Of a DNA stretch of 64,000 nucleotides, positions 23,351-33,200 are shown one piece after another (within the stretch, counting starts at the first letter, position 1; every line of letters begins with the position of its first letter). This DNA comes from Kalaharituber pfeilii (lineage: Eukaryota; Ascomycota; Pezizomycetes; Pezizales; Pezizaceae): assembly GCA_015179045.1 (NCBI GenBank), contig WHUZ01000066.1, forward strand, positions 124,001-188,000, written 5' to 3'. The notes under the pieces were generated by a model. That model saw only the letters and a list, made by a program, of their open reading frames with translations. It searched no databases and was not told the DNA's origin. Made by a program: the position numbers and the translations under genes.

Positions 23351-24094
23351 GCCAGAGCCGCAAACAAGCTTTGGAAAAAAAAAAAAGGTTGCCTCATGAC
23401 AAGACCACCCTGAGCTCGGCGTTTATACATAGCATCGAGGGAAGAGATTAAAAACAGAAAAGGACTCTCAGGAACATTAGTAAGCAAGCCGTTTTGTTTG
23501 ACTACTTGTGCTTGAATTTCAAAATTTGTTGCTGTAAATGCCTTCAACAGCGCTTTTTGCTGGCTAAGAACTACCGAAACCTCCCGCGACGTTTTAGATA
23601 GCATTGCACTATCAACTGTTCAGCATCACCATTGATAGATTAGAGGTTCAGAATTATTTGGCACCTACCAGCTGGTAATAGTCAGCGAGAATTGTAAAAT
23701 TTGGGTGTAGCGATGTAAGGTCTCGGCCATTTGAAGACAATCCTGCTTCTTGAGAGGAAATAGGAGCCGGTTGAATTTGGACCCTCCTGGTGCATCCACA
23801 TTCAACTTCACCAATGTCGAATAAAGCCCTCTGATAATAGTCTCGCAGTTTGTTATGATGACACGTAATACAGCGTCATCCCCATAATTCACACTCCCCT
23901 TAATCTCGTCTTGCTCCTGAAATTCCACCAGCTGGCTCAAGACAGAGTTCAGTGCTGTAATCTCTGCAAGTAAATTTCGAGCTTCCGTCGGGGCAGATTT
24001 TGACGTCGCTGGTGTATTGGGTGAAGAGTTTCACGAGCTCCATGCTCAAAGCAAGAAAGCCAGCAACACCCGACGCAAGAGATACGGGATCCAT
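23347..24094 (-). pseudogene. STAND/NLR-like fungal N-terminal domain, frameshifted
   Basis: The start MDPVSLASGVAGFLALSMEL is the signature of the fungal N-terminal domain that precedes NACHT or other effector modules in STAND proteins (Pfam Fungal_N type). After about 32 residues the frame is lost at an A4 run (23998-24001). One base fewer would restore EARNLLAEITALNSVLSQLV, the expected continuation. A second segment runs to 23669, followed by an intron at about 23609-23668 (GTAGGT...AG) and a last exon with AMLSKTSREVSVVLSQQKAL. The frame stops at about 23347 next to repeats, so no NACHT or repeat domain is present. If the A4 run is genuine the locus is a truncated pseudogene; a sequencing error would leave a short orphan gene. 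Confidence 0.7.
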
Positions 24095-24694
24095 GGTGTT
24101 GCAGGATGGTAGAATCGAAAGGCCGTAGGATCTCAACTAAGCAAGCGTTAGGACAGAAAATAGAGGTACTGAGTAAACGTAGATGCTATAGTAAATGTGC
24201 ACTGGAGTATAGAATTATCCCTATCCTCATAGCAATTCTGAGTAAACTGTTAAGTGCCGAACTCAATGATTGGTTGATCTGACCTGCAGGCAGCAGGCAG
24301 CAGGCAGCAGGCAATGCTCAGCCCCAGACGTGTGCGTCTACCCTTCTCTAAGCAACGAGAAAGTCGATGCAGCTTACGGCAGCAAGCTACCTATCATTGT
24401 AGAGTATTTTAATTTTTCTTGTTCTGTTTTATTTTCCTTCTCTGTACTGGAATGCCGTCCTCCTGTAGTCTCATACTCAGCCCCTAGGGCACTTCTTGCT
24501 CTAGAAATAATCCTGCTGGGCCCTAGCGATTAGCGCATATTTATTCTCTCCACTCAGTTCTACCATGGGGGCGGCACCTACGGTACGGTAGCTTGCTTGG
24601 TTGTCGCCAAGACGGTTCTGCAGGGATGTGTGCATTGCTTGCCGTTCATTGGTATAAAGAAAGTTGCCACCTCACAACCGCGAGTGTTGAGTAT
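24095..24694. other. No gene; small GCAGGCA microsatellite
   Basis: A GCAGGCA-type tandem repeat occupies about 24286-24313. A 24-bp motif copy (TAGTCTCATACTCAGCCCCT...) lies at 24467. I see no gene. Confidence 0.5.
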
Positions 24695-24707
24695 CTACTA
24701 CTACTCT

Positions 24708-24764
24708 TTTTTTTTTTTGTTTATTTCACATGACCCCGCGTGCAGCTGTTCGCCATGGCAGGGC
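24708..24764 (-). mobile_element. Tail-2 micro-retroposon, 13-bp TSD
   Basis: Read on the minus strand it begins GCCCTGCCATGGCGAAC and ends in A-rich sequence. CTACTACTACTCT (24695-24707) and CTACTACTATTCT (24765-24777) flank it, with one mismatch. Confidence 0.85.
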
Positions 24765-24777
24765 CTACTACTATTCT

Positions 24778-25610
24778 GGGAGCTATCTCTTTGGTTGTGC
24801 TCTCACTATGATACAAAATTACTATGGCGGGGAGTAAAATGTAACCTTCTGCGGGGAGTGGAGGGGAGTAAGTTGTTCCACCAACGCGTAACTTCGACAA
24901 TCAAACGTGCAGTTATGCGTAAAAACATACTGCCCGCTACTTTATGTGAGGTGTGTAAAAACGTACACCTCAAATGTGCATAGGAATGGCTGCACCTGCG
25001 TAGAGTGCAAATGTACCCTGTGTCATTTGAATCTCCTATTCCCTCAACACCACCACACTTTGAACGCATCACCAAGTCTTGGCATGTTCAGCAGAAAACC
25101 TGACTGGGAGGTGACCATGTGATTATCAGTTTCCTCTAGATACAGTGGGTTCTGAGTCATGGGTCAGTCAAAGTTGCGATACAGATTCCCACTTTTGAAG
25201 CAAATCTTCAATCCAAATAATACTCATGTAGTGTAATACTGCAGTGCCACCCACTGCTGAATTTCGTTGTATATTCATCACTGTATATGGGGCTGCTCTC
25301 TGCGTGTTTTCCGTAGGAACGGGGATCAATTACAAAGAAAGAACAAAGGACAAAAAGATGATCTGCTTAGGCTGACCCTCTTCGAAGGCATGTTTGGCAT
25401 TAACACTAGCGTATGAAGATCAGTAGTCTAATTGCATTGTATGGGACAGCCTATATGCATTCTATGGCTACCTTGGCATAGGCACAAAATACTCAGGGAA
25501 ATGTTCTAACCCGCATACCGGTGCTATGTGATAGCGGGCCTGTACACATATATAGAAACTCCATATCATACGCAGGTGAGGACAGCCGTTCTGACAGCGT
25601 CACAGTCGCG
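24778..25610. other. No recognised gene; duplicated from ~25.5 kb
   Basis: Short frames only. From about 25497 the sequence matches 29595 onward (ACCCGCATACCGGTGCT...). Confidence 0.4.
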
Positions 25611-25616
25611 CAAGGC

Positions 25617-25679
25617 CCTGCCATGGCGAACAGCTGCATGCGGCGTCACGTGAAATTTAAAAAAAAAAAAAAAAAAAAA
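25617..25679 (+). mobile_element. Tail-2 micro-retroposon with empty paralogous site
   Basis: CCCTGCCATGGCGAACAGCT through GTCACGTGA plus an A run interrupts CGCAAGGCTGACTGC, which is intact at 29681-29695. The target duplication is short (AAGGC, partly masked by the A tail). Confidence 0.88.
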
Positions 25680-26043
25680 GGCTGACTGCACGAGAACAAA
25701 ACGCGCATAGACATGCAGTGGAATAGCACAATTGTCGGCACAAATGTTTTACTTTTTTTTTTCCTTGTTGATTGCTATGCAGCCCTGCTAGGAAAGTCTG
25801 GGGTATGAAATCGCAAATCCAAGCTAGGATATGACTTATCTCGTGATACCTGATTGATTATTATTTGTTTCTTAAATTGATTATCTGATTTAATTATGAT
25901 TGTACTCTGCTCCTTTTATCTGGTGCTCATGTTCAAATTCGTCTATGACTTGGGTGTGTCAAGCTATTAGTAGAGCAGCCCCTAGTCACCGCAGCCTCCC
26001 GAAGGCTGAACGCAACCATACTGTCTTTCACCACAAAGCGACG

Positions 26044-26666
26044 TACACCACGTATGTTTTACACCAAAACTGAGCATGTGCGACAACATATATCTCAACC
26101 ATTAGAATAAAAGTTTGTATGTGCTTTTCAAGGGAATTAAATAAAGAGTTATTCTTCTCCTTTAATACCTCTACTTGCTCTGAAAAGACATTGTGATCGA
26201 TTAATAGCACCATGAGTTCTGCATTGATGTCTTGGCATGCATTATACTCCCATTTCTGGTAGTTTTCATATACAATTATTGCATACAATTTCTATAAGAA
26301 TATGAATTTGGTGAATAACTCTACCACTTCTTCAGATATTTTCTTGGTGCACTTCTTAAATCTTTGAATAGGGTAAAATATTGATCTTCAAGTGTCCTAC
26401 TGTATTTATCAAATTTAATTCAGGTGTGATAGGTGGAATTCAATACTAGTGGTATTGCAGCGAAAAATATATGCCAAGCCAATGCCAATGTGTGGTGTAA
26501 AAATTCATGGAATCATAAGCCCCTTCAAAACATCATTTATGAAAAAGCTAAGGTGAGGAATATGAAGGTTTAGTCCTTCATTTAATCCCTCCACAAGCTG
26601 GATGCCAAATTCTATTCTGGTAGTTGAGATATATGTTGTCGAACGCAGTCAGTTTCGATGTAAAAC
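26044..26666. mobile_element. Long-TIR DNA element, copy 2
   Basis: It shares termini and interior with the element at 21696 (ACACCAAAACTGAGCATG left; GATATATGTTGTCG...GATGTAAAAC right). Its right terminus ends abruptly where a hAT-like MITE begins at 26667. It is non-coding. Confidence 0.65.
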
Positions 26667-26957
26667 TAGTAAGCGGCACGAGCTAGCTCGAGCCTAGATT
26701 GATTATATATATAATATTGACAAACTAAACTAAACTAAGCTAAATTTTCATCTTTCTCACTACTATCAGCTAAATTGTGCATTTCGAAGTTGTTGGTAGG
26801 TCAGAATGAGCTCCAATTCTCTTATTATTACTATATTAGGTATTTACAGTTTATGAAACCTTGCACTGGCTAAGCATTTTAGCGAGCTGGCAAGAAAAAC
26901 ACTAGCATGATCTTGGCTCGTTTGAGCTCGAGCTGGCTCGGCTCGTGCCGCTCACTA
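26667..26957 (-). mobile_element. hAT-like MITE, second copy
   Basis: It is the same element as at 29082, in reverse orientation, with termini TAGTAAGCGGCACGAGC and its inverse. Expected 8-bp duplications are absent (TGTAAAAC left, CTGAGGAT right), so one flank was lost or rearranged after insertion. Confidence 0.7.
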
Positions 26958-27214
26958 CTGAGGATGTAGCTTTTTCATTATCTACTCTTCAAATTCGGAA
27001 TCTTAGCCTATATTCAATTTATTGCATATGTAACTCATGTTCTTGGAGATAATATAAATAGTATCTGCATTTCCGGGTGAGGAATGGTGCGAAATACCCC
27101 GGTCGCTTCCTATCCGTAGATCGTATCCTATCCAGTACTGGGAAGCAGGGAGTAGACTCAACTGAATGTTCTGATCTTCGGAATTACCATAACTGTATAT
27201 ATCCGTGCAATCTT

Positions 27215-27273
27215 TTTTTTTTTTTTTTTTTTTTTTCACGTGACCCCGCTTGTAGCTGTTCGCCATGGCAGGG
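27215..27273 (-). mobile_element. Tail-2 micro-retroposon, 15-bp TSD
   Basis: On the minus strand it begins CCCTGCCATGGCGAACAGCT and ends CACGTG plus A(n). TATCCGTGCAATCTT flanks it exactly (27200-27214 and 27274-27288). Confidence 0.92.
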
Positions 27274-27594
27274 TATCCGTGCAATCTTGAATCTCATTCG
27301 CCGGGACCGCCGCCACCTCTGTGCGCTACGTGACATTATGCGCTGCCCATTTCAGCTCCTCTTTTTCATCCTATGATACTCGCAGCAGCCTTGCATTCTT
27401 GCCTAGGTTTGCATCATACCAAGCCTCTACGGTGTAGGTCGAGTTATACCATAGTAGTGTACTGGCTACACCTGCAATGCAGATTGATACGATACTACAC
27501 CTTGATTTGGCATCTCCCATTTTAGACCAATGTTTCAATCCTGCATCCTCCCCTGTAGCTCAGAATACTTAGTATGCGAACAAGATTTGAGAAG

Positions 27595-27671
27595 TTTTTT
27601 TTTTTTTTTTTTTATCAGTACTCGCTTTGCCGCCCTGTGGGCTATGGCGATATTAGGTACATAAGAGATAA
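27595..27671 (-). mobile_element. Tail-1 retroposon, slightly longer copy, 10-bp TSD
   Basis: The minus-strand copy starts about 25 bases upstream of the usual endpoint (TATGTACCTAATATCGCC), so it includes 3' UTR of the parent LINE, whose equivalent is at 62867-62890. ATTTGAGAAG and ATTTGAGGAG flank it (27585-27594 and 27672-27681). Confidence 0.8.
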
Positions 27672-27783
27672 ATTTGAGGAGATATATGTATCGAGAAACT
27701 GTGATATCTTTGTTCTCGATTGTATCATTTGGGTCTAGATGTGGAGCGGATTGTTTTCAGTGTTCGGTTAGCCGTCATGAAGC

Positions 27784-27794
27784 TAGTCTGGTTG
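27784..27794 (+). repeat. 11-bp micro-insertion, 8-9-bp direct repeats
   Basis: TAGTCTGGTTG lies between two copies of CATGAAGC(T) at 27776 and 27795. It shares TAGTCT with the 14-bp motif but then differs, so membership in the same family is uncertain. Confidence 0.5.
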
Positions 27795-27999
27795 CATGAA
27801 GCTTGCTGCGGGTAGGTCTGTGCTGTGCTTCTAGGGCTGTTCCGTTTGTGGGCATATGGCCTCAATATGTAACTACAAACAGGTTTTATCACATGCTGCA
27901 ACGGAGGTTAGTATTTTTTTTTTTTTTTTTTTTTTGCAAGTCAGAAACAGTGCATTATGACGTTTAGAATATTTTTCTACTTGCCAGAAATTTTATGAG

Positions 28000-29940
28000 A
28001 CTTATTTTTGTTGGTAATGACCCCGGTCATGCAGATAATGCATGGTTCTGCTACAGAACTTTCCAGTCATATAAGAGGTTGCAAATATTTCAAGCGGACC
28101 ACAATGTCTGATAGCATTCGCAGGACGGAGAATGGTTACAAGACGAGGACTAAGAATAGACGCTCCTGTCTGCATACTGGACACGCAGCATCGGTAGAAT
28201 TGTCCCACGGGCAAGGCAAAGGTGCAGATGAATACCTTTGTGTATAAACAAATTAATAGGAAGCACAACTGATCGCAAATCTAGATTTCGTAGTTTGGGT
28301 TGCATTATAAACCTTTTCCTGTGAGACATCGCGCCTGGCTCACCCTCCATCCCTGGGCCCCTAAGAATCCTGCCATAAGCTGAGGCTCAAAAATCTGAAA
28401 AAAAAACCACAAAACGTGAGCGAAAGTCGGACAAACGTGGAAAGGCTATAAAATTAGATTTCCGGGAATCAGCATCTTTGATCAGAACTCACAGTACTTT
28501 GGCCACCTTTGGTTTGCGGCGAGATTATACAAGGGGTGGGTTACTCGGCTGCATGTCTCACACGGCCAAGGGATACGCAATGTTGATCTCGTATAGAGGC
28601 TCGGGTCAGAACGTAGGAAAAGCTTAGAGAGCTTAGCTTACCCCTCCACCACCCTAGGACCAGAGGCTAAGTTGTCTCTCAAATTTACATGGACACCTAT
28701 CGGAAAATTCGCCAAGCACTGGTGCTAGCTAGCAACTCAGACAGTACGTAGTCTTCACCCAAAAAGCTTAAAAATTGGTAATGGAGTTAACCTCATCCCC
28801 CAGTAACTTTAATTCGATTGCTGTCTTTGGAATGCCAAAATTCTACGTATCATATGATTAGGGAACATATACCTACAATTCTCACCCCACCTTCCAGCAG
28901 CCGCTCGGAGAGCCCTTCTACTAGTCCCTCAACGGTCCCTCCGATTCTATTCACGTCCCCTCAGTTTTCGCGATGATCATTTTACGGCGGCCTATCCGGG
29001 ATCAATTGGGCATCTAGAACTGGGGCAATTTCGTTTTTCGATGCAAATTTCTTACATCACATTTCCTTTCTGCATTCCCGGTAGTGAGCGGCACGAGCCG
29101 AGCCAGCTCGAGCTCAAACGAGCCAAGATCATGCTAGTGTTTTTCTTGACAGCTCGCTAAAATACTTAGCCAGTGCAAGGTTTCATAAACTGTAAATACC
29201 TACTATAATAATAATTAGAGACTTGGAGCTCATTCTGACCTACCAACAACTTCGAAATGCACAATTTACCTGATAGTAGTGAGAAAGATGAAAATTTAGC
29301 TTAGTTTAGTTTAGTTTGTCAATATTATGTATATAATCAATCCAGGCTCGAGCCGAGCTCACTTACTCACGAGCTGGCTCGAGCTCACCCTCCAGCTCGG
29401 CTCGAGCTAGCTCGTGCCGCTCACTAATTCCCGGTCCATTAACATCAGCTCGTTGTAACCAATTGCGTTAACGCCTCCTCTTAGAGCACAACAGTCTCCC
29501 TAGTCTGGTTGCGCTGCCCCCTGTTAGCCCAAACCCTGCACGATTCCGATATCGTAACGTTCCACAATATATAGAGTACGCCACCGCAGTAAACAAGGAA
29601 ACGTTCTTACCCGCATACCGGTGCTGTGTGATAGGACCTTCATACGGGTGAGGGCGGCCCTTCTGACAGCGTCACAATCGCGCAAGGCTGACTGCGCGAG
29701 AACTAAACACGCATATATATGCAGCGGAATAGGGCAATTGTCGACACAAATGTTTTCCTTTTTTTTTTCCTTGTTGATTGCTATGCATCCCTGCTAGGAA
29801 AGTCTGGGTATGAAATCCAAGCTAGGATATGACTTATCTCGTGATACCTGATTGATTATCTGATTGAATAATGATTGTACTCCGCTCCTTTTATCTGGTG
29901 CTCATGTTCAAACTCGTCTATGGCTTGGGTGTGTCAGGAT
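28000..29940. repeat. Mosaic duplicated block upstream of CorA gene 2
   Basis: In order, this block matches 12430-13760 (minus a TIR element, an ORF1 retroposon and a 14-bp insertion), then 20098-20355 and 20908-21215 (minus an ORF1 retroposon, plus a hAT-like MITE), then 25497-25990 (minus a tail-2 insertion). It therefore holds empty sites for five insertions found elsewhere in the window. No gene is seen. Confidence 0.8.
29082..29426 (+). mobile_element. hAT-like MITE with 8-bp TSD and empty site
   Basis: The 345-bp element has termini TAGTGAGCGGCACGAGC and its inverse, and is flanked by ATTCCCGG on both sides (29074-29081 and 29427-29434). The unoccupied paralogue is at 21054-21061. The 8-bp duplication and the T/C-A-G-N-G start fit the hAT superfamily. 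It has no coding capacity. Confidence 0.88.
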
Positions 29941-30195
29941 ATTAGTAGTAGGCATGCAGCCGAGCAGCCCCTAGTCACCACGCAAGGGCAGCCACCCGAG
30001 GGCTGAACGCGACATAGCATCAAGTACTCAGCACCGATGAAGTATGGGTTGTCTGGGTGATATCCCTGCCACGCCAGGCCAGACGGTGAAAGCATCCCAA
30101 TGGGTCCACAGAGCCGCACAATAACACTTATAATTTGAGGTCCACCTTGCATGTTGAGTGGTTTCGAAGTACAGCTGGTTAAGCAATTCAATTCA

Positions 30196-30225
30196 ACGGC
30201 ATGCGAGTAATGATATAAAGAAAAA
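30196..30225 (+). mobile_element. 30-bp tail-1 insertion just upstream of CorA gene 2
   Basis: Only the last part of tail-1 (GGCATGCGAGTAATGATATA plus an A-rich end) is present, flanked by AATTCA on both sides (30190-30195 and 30226-30231). It lies about 35 bp before the ATG of CorA gene 2, in its 5' leader or core promoter. Confidence 0.65.
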
Positions 30226-30259
30226 AATTCACTGCGAGCGACACTAGGAGAAAAGCACA

Positions 30260-33200
30260 ATGGATCTTGGAATTGAAGGCTCCCCACACCTGATTCGGCG
30301 TTCGTCAACGATGCCGATGTCCGACACTAAGAGAAGCTATAGTTTCCAATTTCGGGGTTCGAGTAGCATTAACTCTGAATCGAGCATCAGCACTTGGGAT
30401 GTCAATGAAAGCCAGGACCTGCCCATGCAAAACCACTGCGCTGACGCAGCACGGGTAATATATAAGGTGTCATCTTCAATTTCTTGTCCTGCTTTTACTA
30501 ATTTTTTTTTGCCGCCTGCGCAGAATGGGAAAGTGGAAACTTTGAGAATATTTTCATCACGTCAGCGAACCACGGAAGAAACAGATGAATTTGAGGTAGT
30601 ATTGAAGGCCGATCGCGAACCGTGCTCACACAGTGCAGATTCTGAAGCTGAAAATGCGTCGGAACCGAGCGATCCATTGATGCGATGGGTGTATGATCCC
30701 AGTTGAGATCCGCAGGAGTTGCCTACACTGAAGTTAGATGTTAGAGAAACGCTATAACTAACGACTATGGTGTATGACAACTAGACATCTACATCAGCAG
30801 AGTGCGATGGATTTGGACAGTTTCCAGGTAAGCGCATTGTCACCCCTTGAGTGAGCAGTCTGCGCATTTTGAATCATATCCTGACCAGAGTGACAGAAAG
30901 TCGCATTGCAGCAGCCTGGACTCAGGGAAAACGATCGTTTACTGTTGCATAACCTGTTCAACAAGGTACGCAGTCGGGAAAAGCTCACCATGGGCTCCCA
31001 CCTGCGCCGCTATCTGCAGCTCGACGTACTTGAGGTTCACGGGGCATATCCGAACGCTTCGGCAGTAGCGTCACATGATGCCAGCAGACGTTATAGCGCG
31101 AAATTCATTTGTTTCCCCTATTTCTCTCTGCAACAGGTGATTTCGACCAAGATTCCTATTCCAACCGGGAGGCCGCCCTTGCAAGTGGCACCGATACATC
31201 CCACAAGAACACTCTTGCAATTCCAGTACGATATGGAGTCTACAGAGGAACAGGATCGACATAAGGCGCGGAAACAGCAGAGAGAGTCGCAAGATTCCAG
31301 AATTGTTCATGTTCCGCAGCTCTGGGTTCTGACTTGTGGTAAAGGTAGGTGGAGCTTCACGTTAGAGCCGTACAACGAGAAACAGAGGTGATTAACGCAG
31401 CATGAGCTAGATTTGCTCTTGACATGCGCAACAATACCGCAAGAACAGCTAGTCGGGAAAAACATCATTGTGGACGAGAATTACAATGGCGACCAGGTCG
31501 GCTGTAAAGTAAAACTTACCCACTTCCGCACCAGGCAGTCAACTTCGATTGCCCTACGGCCTGATAAGACTTGGCTTGTGAGACCCATCCCACGAAAACA
31601 GGCTGTCCTAGGCTGTTAATTTATCTTCTCATTAGGAGTTTCGTTACCGAGTCGAACTCCTGCAGTCAGCCGGATCAATCACAATCTGCAACTTTGAAGA
31701 GCTGCAATTTACCTCCTTGAGCGGGCAGACAATCACTGAAGCGGAATGGCCTACTTGGATCAACAAGACGAAAGACATTATATTGATGTATAAGTCTTCA
31801 TCAGTACGACGTCGGTCTCGCTACCACGGTGCAACTGGCGATGGACTCTCATTACACTCTCGAGATAGGGTCTTTGCCCACAATAACTCGCGATCCGGTG
31901 GATCGGACTACACATTTGGAAGTCGCTCGCTGGACTCGGAAGCATATTCAAGCACCGTACATAGAGGTGATGCCTCGTCCTCTACTCGCCAGGGTCGATA
32001 TCCGTATTCAATGGCTGATGGGTACGAGACCACGTATCCCAGTTCCCAGCCTAGCACTTACCTGAGCGACTCCTACAGGCAGCCATATGCACCGCCTGCG
32101 CCTCCGATTGCGGCGTCTGTTATTGATCGCGGCCCGGACCACTATTGCGATTCCGTTCCCCAAGGGCCGCCGCCTCGGCCACCACCTCCGTCTGCACCCG
32201 GACCTGCGCCTTCCTCTCCAACATCTACTACTTCCCCCGAGGATTATATCTACCCCTTTGCCCCACCAGCACAGGCTCGGCGTCCAAATGTAGGTATGGA
32301 TTCCTTCGAACGGCCGTATAGGTATACGTATCCCGAATCGTCGCCATGGCCGCCACAAGCGCGAGCACAAGCACGAGTACGAACTCTACCAACAGGGAGC
32401 AGCACTGCAACGGCAACGAGTTCCTCCGGCGCCGCCAATAGTCAGGAGGAGGATAGCGACCCCAGTATTGCTCTTGAAGTCCCTGGAAAGGACCAGCAGA
32501 GCATTGCACAAGCCGAAAGCGCTCCAACATCATTAAGAAAAACAAAGTTTATACACACTAGCGAAGACGGCAGCGAAGACCACAAGAACGATAAGGTGCT
32601 GTTAACCTCAGATGCCATCAGTGCCTCAAGTTCTAAGCAAGTCAGTGGCTATAATGACACACCAGTGGACGTTGACGAACAACAGGCACCAGCCAGTCCT
32701 CTGACATCAATTGGAGAACGTGTGCCTGCTGTATCCGAAGCCTCCTTTAGCGCCCAAAAAGGCCCGCAGACCACAGAACCTCCCGTTCCTTCCAAACAAG
32801 TCTCATTTTCGTCTGAGGTACCGCGAGTATATTACCTCCCCACAGACTCATCACCATCACCGGCACCACGACGCCGGCAATCACCACCAGCCTATCCATC
32901 ACGACGACGACGAGCGCGGTATTATGATTCACGACGAGGACAATTTACCCGAACAAGGTCGCCCAACGTTGATAGCATCGATATCGGCTACGGTGTCAAA
33001 CGAACACGATCACATTCAAGAGGGCCGCTTTACATCAGAGACGGAGTCCGGACACGATCACGCCAAAGGACGCCGCCTTACATCGTCTACGGCAGTAACC
33101 GAAGACAATCACCCGTCAGGAGCGAGGCTTACGACAGCTCGAGTGACGAATCTTCTTATGAAGAGAGCACGAAGTCTCTCCGCAAGGATTGGTACGATGA

